A DNA stretch of 10,469 nucleotides, taken from the NCBI GenBank assembly GCA_017537045.1, contig JAFYLN010000113.1:1-10469 (forward strand). The letters run 5' to 3'. The notes under the pieces were generated by a model, which saw only the letters and a list, made by a program, of their open reading frames with translations, had not been told where the DNA came from and ran no database searches. Below, piece by piece: positions 1-7,388 of the stretch. Made by a program: the position numbers and the translations under genes. Position 1 is the stretch's first letter. Every line of letters begins with the position of its first letter. This stretch comes from Oscillospiraceae bacterium (GTDB lineage Bacteria; Bacillota_A; Clostridia; Oscillospirales; Oscillospiraceae).

Positions 1-697
1 AGCCGGTCTCGGCGCGGTAAGTCTCAATGGCTTCAGCAGCGGAAGCAAACTGGCGGCCCAGACCCTCGACGTGGGTTCTCCAGCCCTTTTCGACCATTGC
101 CCAGTTGGCTTCGTAGCGGTCCATGGTGACCTGCATACGGCCGCCGCCGGAAGCAATGGCATAGTCGCAGCCGGCGGTGTTCAGTTCCTTCAAAACATCT
201 TCCAGCATGCCCACATACTCCAGAGCAGAGGTAGCAGGAACGTCACGGCCATCCAGCAGGATGTGGCAGTAGGCCTTCTTGACACCCTCGGCCTTGGCCT
301 GACGCAGCAGGGCGATCAGGTGGTGGATGTTGGAATGGACATTGCCGTCAGACAGCAGGCCGATGAAGTGCATGGCCTTGCCCTCTGCATTGGCAACCAG
401 TTCTTTCCATGTAGCGGATGCATACAGCGCGCCGTTTTCAATGGACTCGCCGACCAGCTTTGCACCCTGAGAGTAGACCTGACCGCAGCCGAGGGCATTA
501 TGGCCGACTTCGGAGTTGCCCATATCTTCGTCACTGGGCAGGCCGACAGCAGTGCCATGAGCCTTCAGGTAAGTATGGGGACAGGTAGCCAGCAAATGAT
601 CCAGCGTGGGGGTCTTTGCAACAGTCACAGCGTCACCGCTGCCGCCGTCACCCTTGCCAACGCCATCCATGATAACCAGAACAATGGGTTTTTCCAT
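1..697 (-). CDS. gpmI: 2,3-bisphosphoglycerate-independent phosphoglycerate mutase, N-terminal part (runs off the left edge)
   Basis: The enzyme interconverts 3-phosphoglycerate and 2-phosphoglycerate in glycolysis/gluconeogenesis in the cytoplasm, using two Mn ions and a phosphoserine intermediate. Translation from 697 gives about 232 residues. It starts MEKPIVLVIMDGVG, with the metal-binding Asp at residue 11. DMGNSEVGHNALG follows, with the nucleophilic Ser at residue 62. Further on are LLSDGNVHSNIHHL, LLDGRDVPATSA and ASGGGRMQVTMDRYEANW. The GLPSDEDMGNSEVGHNALG and GGRMQVTMDRYE segments resemble the plant/trypanosomatid-type iPGM subgroup more than the Bacillus type (from memory of the family). 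The start is supported by GGAGGT (707-712) 9 nt upstream and a promoter at 759-787. The C-terminus lies outside the window. Identity is very secure; subgroup assignment is moderate. Confidence 0.95.
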   Translation of the reverse strand, partial: MEKPIVLVIMDGVGKGDGGSGDAVTVAKTPTLDHLLATCPHTYLKAHGTAVGLPSDEDMGNSEVGHNALGCGQVYSQGAKLVGESIENGALYASATWKELVANAEGKAMHFIGLLSDGNVHSNIHHLIALLRQAKAEGVKKAYCHILLDGRDVPATSALEYVGMLEDVLKELNTAGCDYAIASGGGRMQVTMDRYEANWAMVEKGWRTHVEGLGRQFASAAEAIETYRAETG

Positions 698-758
698 AGT
701 AAAATTACCTCCAAAAAGCGAGTATGATCGCATAGTTTTGCATTTTAATGGTTGTACT

Positions 759-787
759 ATTTTACATCATTTTCTGCAAATTTACAA
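759..787 (-). promoter_or_regulatory. sigma-A type promoter of gpmI
   Basis: On the minus strand, -35 TTGTAA (782-787) and -10 TAAAAT (759-764) are separated by exactly 17 bp. This predicts a leader of about 55 nt before the gpmI start at 697. No riboswitch-like structure is obvious in that leader. Confidence 0.65.
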
Positions 788-814
788 CCCATTTTTTAAT
801 TTTTCCGTTCCACA

Positions 815-861
815 CAAAAAAGCTCCCGGAAAAATACAAAAATGAGTAATTTTCCCGGGAG
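815..861 (-). terminator. intrinsic terminator of the leucine-rich-repeat gene
   Basis: A 13-bp stem (823-835 with 849-861, one A-C mismatch) has a GC-rich CTCCCGG base and a 13-nt loop. Read on the minus strand it is followed by CTTTTTTG (815-822), a proper U-tract. It lies 34 nt past the stop codon of the gene at 895-1821 and separates it from the gpmI promoter. Confidence 0.85.
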
Positions 862-894
862 TTGTTAAAAAGATTTTAAATCAGGTTGTAAAAA

Positions 895-1821
895 TCAACG
901 TTTTCTGCGTTTTTTGGAGTATCTGCCCCGCCGGCTGCCCAGCCGGACAGTGATCATCCCCAGCAGTATAAAGACTGCCACAGCTCCGATAATGACCATC
1001 CCGACCCAGCTCTTGCTCTGCGGCTGCTGGGGGATCACCGGAATCACAAGCGGTTCCGTAGGCGCTTCCGTGGGCGCGGCCGTAGGCGCTTCGGTGGCAG
1101 GCACCGTCGGAGCCTGTGTCGGTGCCTCGGTCGGTGGTGCAGTAGGCGCTTCCGTCGGCGGCTGCGTCGGAGCTTCTGTGGGTGCCTCCGTGGACGGCTC
1201 GGTTACAGGTTCGGTGGGTTCCTCCGGGTTGTAATGGTCTGTTCCGTCAGATGCCAGAAATTCGATTCTGCCCTTGAACTGGGTTTCCAACTGCTCGATA
1301 TATTCCACACCCCAGGGCTTATCCGCAGGATAGTAGATCGTACCGTAGGTATTCCACATGCTGTTCATTCTGAAGCTGGGGAACCGGCCGCTGCAGTGGA
1401 TTGCCGTCAGGTTGGAACAGCTGTTAAAGGAGGACTCTCCAAATACCTTAAAGGATGCGGGCAGGTAGATCACGGTCAGTCCATCACAGGATTTGAAGGC
1501 TTCTGTGCCGATCTCATATAAGGCAGTACCGAAATTCACGGTTTCCAGCGCATCATAGTCCGTAAAAGCGCGGGCACCAATATAGCTGATGCTGCCGTTA
1601 AGCTCCACACGCTTGATCTCATCCTTGTACTGCGCCCAGGGAGCTTCGCTTTCAAAGTCATCCATCGTGCCCTCACCGCTGATGGTCAGCACACCATCAG
1701 CATATTCCCATGTCATGTCCGCACCGCAGGTTCCCTGCGCTGCAGCTTCCGTGGCAGACACAGGCAGCACCGTAGTCAGAAGCATGCATATTGTAAGTAA
1801 AATGGTCAGTAATTTTCTCAT
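895..1821 (-). CDS. membrane-anchored leucine-rich-repeat (BspA-like, LRR_5) surface protein with Pro/Thr/Glu stalk
   Basis: The product is a 308-residue predicted cell-surface protein of unknown binding partner. A signal peptide (1-23, hydrophobic core LLTILLTICMLLTTVLPV, likely cut after VSA) is followed by an N-terminal domain with CGADMTWEYADGVLTISG, typical of clostridial BspA-like proteins. Three LRR_5-type repeats (about 75-143) include YIGARAF, EIGTEAFKSC and GESSFNSC. Residues 199-258 form a low-complexity stalk of TEAPT/QPPT units. Residues 272-292 are a transmembrane helix, then a tail very rich in Arg/Lys (293-308). There is no LPXTG motif, so anchoring is by the membrane helix (N-out, C-in). 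The start is fixed by GGAGG 7 nt upstream of ATG 1821. It is small for its class, whose members are often over 500 residues. Its promoter was not identified; the upstream 220 bp is mostly a repeat element. The family is well known for adhesion, but function here is inference. Confidence 0.85.
   Translation of the reverse strand: MRKLLTILLTICMLLTTVLPVSATEAAAQGTCGADMTWEYADGVLTISGEGTMDDFESEAPWAQYKDEIKRVELNGSISYIGARAFTDYDALETVNFGTALYEIGTEAFKSCDGLTVIYLPASFKVFGESSFNSCSNLTAIHCSGRFPSFRMNSMWNTYGTIYYPADKPWGVEYIEQLETQFKGRIEFLASDGTDHYNPEEPTEPVTEPSTEAPTEAPTQPPTEAPTAPPTEAPTQAPTVPATEAPTAAPTEAPTEPLVIPVIPQQPQSKSWVGMVIIGAVAVFILLGMITVRLGSRRGRYSKKRRKR
1048..1227 (-). repeat. degenerate tandem repeat encoding the Thr-Glu-Ala-Pro stalk
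   Basis: Sixty codons (residues 199-258) consist of variants of T-E-A-P-T, T-Q-P-P-T and T-A-P-P-T, so the DNA is an imperfect repeat with units of about 12 and 24 bp. Such tracts usually serve as extended spacers through the cell wall and can change length by slippage; both points are inference here. Confidence 0.75.
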
Positions 1822-1854
1822 GTAGTTTCCTCCTTTGAGGGTTGATTATTGGCA

Positions 1855-2034
1855 TTCAAATTTCAGTTTATCGCACAGTCTATCGATACTATCGTAGGGG
1901 CGGCGACCCGCCGCCCGCGCAGCGGAATATTTCGCATTCGCATTGGTTTTCGGCGAATTCGCAACATTGTACCGCCGGGCGGCTGATAGCCGCCCCTACG
2001 TTATCCACGCTGCATAGTGCGATAAACATCAATT
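1855..2034. repeat. 180-bp nested palindromic repeat element, copy 1
   Basis: This copy sits between the recG stop codon and the leucine-rich-repeat gene. The outer ends carry the inverted 11-mer GTTTATCGCAC (1866-1876 and, inverted, 2017-2027). Next come 16 divergent bases, then a 108-bp core (1893-2000) bounded by perfect 12-bp inverted repeats CGTAGGGGCGGC. Each core arm contains its own hairpin: GGCGGC-GACCC-GCCGCC on the left and GGGCGGC-TGATA-GCCGCCC on the right. The core middle is again an imperfect palindrome around CGCATTGG. A second 180-bp copy lies at 8623-8802 and fragments at 10088-10121 and 10405-10469. There is no coding capacity, so if mobile it would depend on enzymes elsewhere (MITE-like). 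No clear target-site duplication was found. It replaces the expected recG terminator position but has no U-tract. Confidence 0.85.
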
Positions 2035-2040
2035 TACATC

Positions 2041-4089
2041 TCAATTCATAGTTCCTTCGGCGCGGTGGAACAGCTCGCTGATGCGGCTGCGCAAGGCTGC
2101 CGCCTCCGGCGCATCGGACGTACCACTTTCTTCGATCCATTTCGTGGATGCGGCCTGTGCGTCTTTCAGGGTTTGCAGATCATAGCTCAGATTCGCCACC
2201 CGGAAGGTGGGCAGACCCGACTGGCGGGAACCAAAGAAATCACCGGGACCGCGCAAGGCAAGGTCTTCCTCCGCGATCTTGAAACCATCCGTTGTCTTGC
2301 ACAGGGCTTTCAGCCGCTGCAGCGTTTCGGGATTTTTATTGTGTGAGGTCAGGATGCAGTAGCTTTTCGCCTTGCCCCGGCCCACCCGGCCCCGCAGCTG
2401 GTGAAGCTGGGACAGGCCAAACCGGTCCGCATCCTCAATAACCATCAGTGTGGCATTAGGCACATCCACCCCTACTTCGATCACCGTGGTAGCCACCATC
2501 ACATCAGCCTCACCCCGGGCAAAGGAAGCCATGGCCTCTTCCTTTTCGGATGCCCTCATCTGGCCGTGGAGCAGGGCGATACGCAGCTCCGGAAATACGG
2601 TTTTCTGCAAGGTTTCCGCCCAGACTGTGGCTGCTTTGATACCCAAATCTTCATTTTCCTCCACCGCCGGGCAGACCACAAAGCACTGGTGACCCTCTGC
2701 AACCTGTTTGCGGATAAATGCATTGATGCGGGCACGGTAGCTTTCACCCACAAGGAAGGTATCCACCGCCTCCCGTCCGGGAGGCAGTTCATTGATAACG
2801 GAAACATCCAGATCACCGTACATCAGCAGAGCCAGCGTGCGGGGAATGGGCGTTGCCGACATGACCAGCAGATGAGGATCCTGTCCTTTGGATGACAATT
2901 TGCTTCTCTGGGCAACGCCGAAGCGGTGCTGCTCGTCAGCGATCACAAGGCCGAGATCGTTGAAGGTTGTGGTATCGCTCAGCAGGGCATGGGTTCCGAC
3001 CACAAGATCGATCTGTCCGGCAGCAAGGGCTTCGCGCATGATCCGTTTTTCTTTTTGCGTCATGGAACCCGTCAGCAGCCCCACCGTAATACCCATAGGG
3101 GCAAACAGGCTGCTTAAAGACTGGTGATGCTGCTCTGCCAGAATTTCCGTCGGTGCCATCAGTGCCGCCTGACGGCCGTTGATGGCTGCAAGATAAGCCG
3201 CAGCAGCAGCCACCATGGTCTTACCGCTGCCAACATCACCCTGCACAAGGCGGTTCATCGGTGCACCTTTACGAAAATCTTCCAGAATTTCCGCCACCGC
3301 ACGGCTTTGTGCGCCGGTCAGGGTAAAAGGTAGTGCTGCCAAAAAGGGCTTTAAGTCCAGCTTCTCAAAAGGTTCGGCTGTTTTTCTGGCACGGCTGGCC
3401 CGCATCAGGGAAAGACCTGCGGAAAACACGAAAAACTCCTCAAAGATCAGCCGCTTTTTCGCCAGTTCTGCCTCCGCCATGGAAGCCGGCTCATGGATGG
3501 CCGTATATGCACGGTCAGCACCCAAAATACCATAGGCCTGCCGTACGGATTCAGGAATGATCTCCGGCGGGGTATCGCAGATCGCCAGTGCCTGCCGCAC
3601 CGCTTTGAGCACTGCAGCGTTGGAAAGTCCCGCCGTCAGCGGATAAATGGGCAGTACCCGCCGGGTGGTGACCGGCTGGGAATCCAGCGCTTCAAAGACC
3701 GGATTGGTCATGTTATAGCCGATAAAATCACCGGACACCGCCCCATAAAAGATGTACTCATGTCCGTACTGGAGCTGCTCAGACACATATTTATTGTTGA
3801 AAAAGGTCAGATTCAGCCGCCCAGTGGTATCTGCCACCTGCACGCGGGTAATGTCCAGTCCCTTGCGGATGTGGGCGGTTCTCGGTGTATTCATGACCAT
3901 GGCTTTGAAGCAGGCCGGAACATCCGGCTCCAGCTTTTCCACAGGAACCAGTCTGGTGCGGTCTTCATAGCCCCGGGGGAAATGGCAGATCAGATCCCCC
4001 AGAGTATAGATATTCAGATTTGCCAACTGTTTTGCCTTGGTCGGCCCGATGCCCTTGAGCATGGTGATAGGGTCCGTCAGTCTTGCCAT
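2041..4089 (-). CDS. recG: ATP-dependent DNA helicase RecG
   Basis: RecG remodels stalled replication forks and branch-migrates Holliday junctions. The 682-residue product has the usual length. It has an N-terminal wedge/OB region (about 50-160), then two helicase lobes. Visible motifs are GDVGSGKT (Walker A, about 284-291), DEQH (385-388, followed by RFG), SATPIPRT (411-418), QLRGRVGR (motif VI, 564-571) and the RecG translocation region with GDFFGSRQSGLP (about 616-627). The frame is open upstream to an ATG at 4146. ATG 4089 is preferred because it has AGAGGTG 5 nt upstream and because the promoter at 4109-4137 would start the transcript downstream of 4146. The reading frame looks intact. 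Its 3' end abuts repeat element copy 1, within 6 bp of the stop codon. Confidence 0.97.
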   Translation of the reverse strand: MARLTDPITMLKGIGPTKAKQLANLNIYTLGDLICHFPRGYEDRTRLVPVEKLEPDVPACFKAMVMNTPRTAHIRKGLDITRVQVADTTGRLNLTFFNNKYVSEQLQYGHEYIFYGAVSGDFIGYNMTNPVFEALDSQPVTTRRVLPIYPLTAGLSNAAVLKAVRQALAICDTPPEIIPESVRQAYGILGADRAYTAIHEPASMAEAELAKKRLIFEEFFVFSAGLSLMRASRARKTAEPFEKLDLKPFLAALPFTLTGAQSRAVAEILEDFRKGAPMNRLVQGDVGSGKTMVAAAAAYLAAINGRQAALMAPTEILAEQHHQSLSSLFAPMGITVGLLTGSMTQKEKRIMREALAAGQIDLVVGTHALLSDTTTFNDLGLVIADEQHRFGVAQRSKLSSKGQDPHLLVMSATPIPRTLALLMYGDLDVSVINELPPGREAVDTFLVGESYRARINAFIRKQVAEGHQCFVVCPAVEENEDLGIKAATVWAETLQKTVFPELRIALLHGQMRASEKEEAMASFARGEADVMVATTVIEVGVDVPNATLMVIEDADRFGLSQLHQLRGRVGRGKAKSYCILTSHNKNPETLQRLKALCKTTDGFKIAEEDLALRGPGDFFGSRQSGLPTFRVANLSYDLQTLKDAQAASTKWIEESGTSDAPEAAALRSRISELFHRAEGTMN

Positions 4090-4108
4090 TTTCTCACCTC
4101 TTTGGTTT

Positions 4109-4137
4109 ATGGTATCGGATTCCACCTTTGATGTCAA
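4109..4137 (-). promoter_or_regulatory. recG: sigma-A type promoter of recG
   Basis: On the minus strand a consensus -35 TTGACA (4132-4137) is spaced 17 bp from -10 TACCAT (4109-4114). The predicted transcript starts around 4102, giving a very short leader (about 13 nt) that still contains the AGAGGTG ribosome binding site. This decides the recG start codon. Confidence 0.7.
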
Positions 4138-4160
4138 CACTTTCATGGGGGAAGGGGCGC

Positions 4161-4193
4161 AAAAAACCGTGCCGGAGAAAAATCTCCGGCACG
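4161..4193 (-). terminator. intrinsic terminator of the PTS operon
   Basis: A perfect 11-bp stem CGTGCCGGAGA (4168-4178 with 4183-4193) has an AAAA loop. On the minus strand it is followed by GTTTTTTG. It lies about 85 nt after the IIC stop codon and just upstream of the recG promoter, insulating the two units. Confidence 0.92.
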
Positions 4194-4277
4194 ATCCGTG
4201 AATACATATTAGCGATCCGATTCAGCTATCTGAGCCAAACCCGGTCGTATGAAGGAACAAAGAGGGAGCAGGAAAAG

Positions 4278-5543
4278 TTAAGCGATCAGGTTGGCGACGA
4301 TGCCTTCGATGATGCCGAACAGAGAGAAATCGTTACCACCGTAGACCAGCATCCAATCCTGAATGGTGTTGCTGAAGAAGTATGCGCCGAAGCCCACCAG
4401 CAGAACCATGACGATACCGTTGACGAAGGTAGCAATGATGGTACCACGGACGCCGCCGTATGCGTTAGCAACAACAGCAGCTGCGCCGCCCTCGAAGAAG
4501 CAGGTGAATGCCAGAGGAATGACCACAGCGGGGAATACATTCAAAGAGGTGCAAACCAGGATAGCCACGATGGAGCCAGCCAGGCCGCACAGGAAGCCCA
4601 GAATCAGCGCATTGGGGGCGCAGTTGAAGATAACGGGGCAGTCCAGAGCGGGGATAGCACCGGGAACGACCTTGGTTGCAATGCCCTGGAATGCGGGCAC
4701 GATTTCAGCAATCAGCATACGGACACCCATCAGCATGATGGTGACACCGGTACCGAAGTTGATGGTCTTGGTGAAGAAGTAAGTAAATGCCTTGTCATAG
4801 CCCAGAATCTCGCCGGGAACATAACCATTGACCTTCAGCAGCAGAGCAGAAACCAGATAAGTAGCCAGGATGACCAGAGAGCTGGTGATGGAGACTTCGC
4901 GCAGGAAGTTCAGACCCTTGGGGAACTTCAGGTCTTCGGTGGACTTGGAAGCGTCACCGGTAACCTTAGCAACACCGGCTGCCAGCAGGGACAGGGTGGT
5001 GGTGGGGTGAGCGATGGAGAAGGAATCGGTGCCAGTAACCTTCTTGACCAGAGGACGCATGACGTTGGGAGCAACGATCATGTAAGCAGCGGTGAAGATA
5101 GCTGCCATGATGATCAGCTTTGCGCCGGACATACCTGCATCAACACCAGCAGCGATGAAGATGTAGGGGAACCAGTACAGCATGTGGCCGGTCAGGAAGA
5201 CGGTCTTCCACTTGGTGAAGCGGGCAAACAGCAGGTTGATGCCGAAGCCCAGCAACATTACGATACCGATCTCGGTGCCGTACAGGCCGCCGATGTCAGT
5301 AGCGGTAGAGGGGATAGCCTTGGGCATAATGGTGGAGAATGCAGTGCCGATATCGGTAACAGCACCGGAAACCATGCTGACACCGGAGTTCAGCACGACG
5401 TAGCCGATTGCAGTCATGAAGGTGCCGCGAATGACTTCGCTGACGGGCTTCTTCTGCAGCAGCAGACCGACCAGAGCGATCAGGGAGATAAAGATAGCGC
5501 CCTGACCAAAGATTTCATTGACGATAAAGTTCAGAATTGCCAT
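4278..5543 (-). CDS. PTS sugar transporter subunit IIC, UlaA (ascorbate)-like
   Basis: This 421-residue polytopic membrane protein is the transport channel of a phosphotransferase system; with IIB and IIA it imports and phosphorylates its sugar. It is strongly hydrophobic with about ten or more membrane segments. Motifs resembling E. coli UlaA are FLTGHMLYW (about 116-124; UlaA has MLTGHIMFQ), FSIAHPTT (about 175-182; UlaA FSIGHQQQ) and EDLKFPKGLNFL (about 203-214; UlaA EDLKLPGWLNIF). Two conserved-looking His residues are at 120 and 179. A strong GGAGGT precedes ATG 5543. It is the last gene of the IIA-IIB-IIC operon. The family is now known to include transporters for several sugars, so ascorbate should not be assumed; none of the usual ulaD/E/F/G catabolic genes is adjacent. 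Confidence 0.9.
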   Translation of the reverse strand: MAILNFIVNEIFGQGAIFISLIALVGLLLQKKPVSEVIRGTFMTAIGYVVLNSGVSMVSGAVTDIGTAFSTIMPKAIPSTATDIGGLYGTEIGIVMLLGFGINLLFARFTKWKTVFLTGHMLYWFPYIFIAAGVDAGMSGAKLIIMAAIFTAAYMIVAPNVMRPLVKKVTGTDSFSIAHPTTTLSLLAAGVAKVTGDASKSTEDLKFPKGLNFLREVSITSSLVILATYLVSALLLKVNGYVPGEILGYDKAFTYFFTKTINFGTGVTIMLMGVRMLIAEIVPAFQGIATKVVPGAIPALDCPVIFNCAPNALILGFLCGLAGSIVAILVCTSLNVFPAVVIPLAFTCFFEGGAAAVVANAYGGVRGTIIATFVNGIVMVLLVGFGAYFFSNTIQDWMLVYGGNDFSLFGIIEGIVANLIA

Positions 5544-5586
5544 TGAGAAATACCTCCTACTTTCTTTCTTTTATCGGAATATACAA

Positions 5587-5599
5587 ACCGCGAAGCGGT
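5587..5599 (-). other. small hairpin between IIB and IIC genes
   Basis: ACCGC-GAA-GCGGT forms a 5-bp stem in the 67-nt gap between the IIB stop and the IIC start. It has no strong U-tract, so it is more likely an mRNA stability or translation element, or chance, than a terminator. Confidence 0.3.
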
Positions 5600-5610
5600 C
5601 TATACCGAGA

Positions 5611-5898
5611 TTACTTCAGGGTCTCGAAATAGGCGAGAACCTTTTCCGTAACTTCCTTGTCATCCATAAAGTTATTGATGATGACAACAGGTACCTTTGC
5701 GCGATCCTTGATGCGCTCGCCCAGTTCGGCGGAGATGAAGATAACATCGCAATCTGCGGAGCAGGCAGTGCCCACATCGCCGCAGAAGGTGGTAGCCTTC
5801 AGTCCATGAGCAGCAAGAACGCCATCGATCTTGATGCGCAAAAACAGAGAAGATCCGCAACCGAATCCGCAAACAGCCTGAATTTTAATTTCTCCCAT
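5611..5898 (-). CDS. PTS sugar transporter subunit IIB, UlaB-like
   Basis: This small (95-residue) cytoplasmic phosphocarrier takes phosphate from IIA and passes it to the incoming sugar at IIC. The N-terminus IQAVCGFGCGSS carries the phosphorylated Cys at residue 10 in the CGxGxGSS P-loop typical of the lactose/ascorbate/galactitol IIB superfamily. The length is normal for UlaB (about 100). AGAGGA lies about 10 nt upstream of ATG 5898. It is second in the operon, 62 nt after the IIA stop and 67 nt before the IIC start. Confidence 0.9.
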   Translation of the reverse strand: MGEIKIQAVCGFGCGSSLFLRIKIDGVLAAHGLKATTFCGDVGTACSADCDVIFISAELGERIKDRAKVPVVIINNFMDDKEVTEKVLAYFETLK

Positions 5899-5960
5899 AA
5901 GTTGTTCCTCTTTTCACTAAATTAATAATATGTATATTGCCTTTGCAATAACCTACGGTT

Positions 5961-6395
5961 TTAGCCTGCCAGAATTGCTTCCATCTCTTCGACGGACTGC
6001 GCATTTGCAAGGCGCTCTCTCACATCGTCGCTATCCAGTGCCATTGCGATCGCCTGCAGAGCATCCACATGGCTGCTGGAGTCAACACAGGCAAGGCACA
6101 GCATCAGCTTGACGGGGTCGTTGGGGCTGCCAAAGGTAACGGGCTGTGCCAGATTCATCATGGCCATGTCAGTTTTCTTGACACTGGGTGCCGGCGCCGC
6201 GTGAGCAATAGCAAAGCCGGGCATCATGACGATGTAGGGGCCAAAGGTCTCCACTGCCTGAACCATGGATTCGGTGTACTCCGCAGTAATGCTGCCGGCT
6301 TCCTCCAGAATGCCGCCTGCCTGACGGATAGCTTCCTTCCAGTCGTCTGCCTGAACCTGCACACGCATATTTTCCTTCGCAATGATGCCTGCCAT
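5961..6395 (-). CDS. PTS sugar transporter subunit IIA, UlaC-like (fructose-mannitol type fold)
   Basis: This cytoplasmic phosphocarrier of 144 residues receives phosphate from HPr and hands it to IIB. The sequence MMPGFAIAHAAPAPSVKKT puts the active-site His at residue 65, in the PTS_EIIA_2 motif. The later segments PVTFGSPNDPVKLMLCLA and SSSHVDALQAIAMAL are also typical of the family. It is first in the operon; AAGGAAGG lies upstream of ATG 6395. Order and sizes match ulaC-ulaB-ulaA homologues, but the gene order IIA-IIB-IIC differs from the E. coli order A(IIC)-B(IIB)-C(IIA). Confidence 0.9.
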   Translation of the reverse strand: MAGIIAKENMRVQVQADDWKEAIRQAGGILEEAGSITAEYTESMVQAVETFGPYIVMMPGFAIAHAAPAPSVKKTDMAMMNLAQPVTFGSPNDPVKLMLCLACVDSSSHVDALQAIAMALDSDDVRERLANAQSVEEMEAILAG

Positions 6396-6429
6396 ATACT
6401 GTACCTTCCTTTTTCAAAATTCTGTAACC

Positions 6430-6458
6430 AGTATACCACTTGTTCTGTTCCTTTGCAA
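6430..6458 (-). promoter_or_regulatory. promoter of the PTS IIA-IIB-IIC operon
   Basis: On the minus strand, -35 TTGCAA (6453-6458) and -10 TATACT (6430-6435) are 17 bp apart. The spacer contains ACAAGTGGT (complement of 6435-6443), a motif shared with the regulator's own leader and a good candidate operator. Confidence 0.65.
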
Positions 6459-6506
6459 TATCTTTGTTAAAAAAAATTAAAATTTTACAAGATCTCAGAT
6501 TGGTTG

Positions 6507-6535
6507 TTGAAATTACCTGTTTACTTTGCTATAAT
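6507..6535 (+). promoter_or_regulatory. promoter of the GntR regulator / SIS operon
   Basis: -35 TTGAAA (6507-6512), a 17-bp spacer, and a perfect -10 TATAAT (6530-6535). It faces away from the PTS promoter, about 50 bp apart. The predicted transcript start is near 6542, leaving a leader of about 56 nt. Confidence 0.8.
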
Positions 6536-6577
6536 TGTCATGATAATCGAAAAATCGGAATATGACAAGTTGTTATA
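6534..6577. promoter_or_regulatory. two imperfect palindromes, candidate GntR operators
   Basis: ATTGTCATGATAAT (6534-6547) matches its reverse complement at 12 of 14 positions and overlaps the -10/start region. TATGACAAGTTGTTATA (6561-6577) is a 17-bp palindrome apart from its centre and one base pair, and sits in the leader just upstream of the GGAGGTGG ribosome binding site. The latter contains ACAAGTTGT, also present (with G for T) in the PTS promoter spacer. Autorepression by the adjacent regulator is inference. Confidence 0.4.
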
Positions 6578-6597
6578 TTTTCTTCGGAGGTGGAATT

Positions 6598-7350
6598 GTG
6601 TCCGGATCTTCCAAAAGGCAGTCAAAATATCTTTCACTAATTGAAAATCTCAATGCGCTGATCCGGCAGAACGTCTATCAGGCAGATACCTGCCTGCCTT
6701 CCGAGCGGGAGCTGTGTGAGCGCTACAATGTCAGCCGCATCACCGTCCGCAAGGCGCTCTCGGAAATGGAAGCCGCCGGAACCATCTACCGCATTCAGGG
6801 CAAGGGCGCTTTCATCCGAAAGGAAAAATTCTCCGGCAAGCTCTCCTCCCTGACCAGCCTGACGGAGGATATGCAGGAGCTGAATGTTTCCTTCCACTCC
6901 CGCATTCTGGCGCTGGAGATGATTCCCGCCTCCGCCAGAGTGGCCGGCATGCTGCAGCTGGAGGAAAGCACCACCGTGCTGATGCTCAAGCGGCTTCGTA
7001 TCGCAGGCGGAAAGCCTCTGGCCATCGAAACCACCTATCTTCCCCCCACCATCGCCCAAACCGTCAGGCAGCACATCGACGATGATGTTTCCCTCTACGG
7101 CATTCTGCGCAAAGAGTGCGGCACGCCCCCGGTGATGGCGGAGCAAAATCTGGAGATCGGCCTTCTGCTTCCCTGGGAGCAGTCCCTGCTGGGTGAAAAC
7201 GCGCCCTCTTATGCCATGTTTACCACCCGGGTCACCTATGATAAGGATCATGTGCCTCTGGAGTATGTGGAAGGAAAATACCGCGGTGACCGCTACACCT
7301 ATCGTGTCAGTATGACCTCCGAGAGTTCCCTCGGATGGTCTCAAGCATAA
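6598..7350 (+). CDS. GntR-family transcriptional regulator with UTRA sensor domain (HutC subfamily)
   Basis: The product is 250 residues, DNA-binding and probably controlled by a phosphosugar. The winged helix-turn-helix spans about 8-77 (LPSERELCERYNVSRITVRKALSEMEAAG split over 33-61, wing YRIQGKGAFI). The UTRA domain spans about 88-238, with typical KRLRIAGGKPLAIETTYLP and PLEYVEGKYRGDRYTY segments. An ATG-started frame is open from 6562. GTG 6598 is chosen because GGAGGTGG (6586-6593) is correctly spaced and the protein then begins SGSSKRQSKYLSLIENL, like its relatives. It is divergent from the PTS operon and 38 nt upstream of the SIS gene. Such regulators normally repress the adjacent transporter until the imported phosphosugar binds UTRA; the ligand here is unknown. 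Confidence 0.92.
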   Translation: MSGSSKRQSKYLSLIENLNALIRQNVYQADTCLPSERELCERYNVSRITVRKALSEMEAAGTIYRIQGKGAFIRKEKFSGKLSSLTSLTEDMQELNVSFHSRILALEMIPASARVAGMLQLEESTTVLMLKRLRIAGGKPLAIETTYLPPTIAQTVRQHIDDDVSLYGILRKECGTPPVMAEQNLEIGLLLPWEQSLLGENAPSYAMFTTRVTYDKDHVPLEYVEGKYRGDRYTYRVSMTSESSLGWSQA

Positions 7351-7388
7351 AAATCCATTTACTATATATAAATTCAGGAGGTTGCAGA

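Noticed and set aside
1889..2140. Arg/Pro-rich short frames over the repeat copies (also 8438-8844 and 10116-10430)
   Set aside because: These are translations of GC-rich hairpins, with no ribosome binding site and no conserved frame between copies.
4090..4146. Upstream in-frame ATG for recG at 4146
   Set aside because: The recG promoter (-35 at 4132-4137, -10 at 4109-4114) starts transcription downstream of it, and ATG 4089 has a good ribosome binding site and the family-typical MARLTDPITMLKGIGP start.
4083..5546. A 487-codon open frame on the plus strand opposite the PTS IIC gene
   Set aside because: It is Gln/Asp/Ser-rich with no recognisable domain, and is the mirror of a secure membrane-protein gene with its own ribosome binding site. 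Long antisense frames also occur opposite gpmI (71-727), the GntR gene (6637-7344) and the SIS gene (7374-8126), so this is an effect of codon usage.
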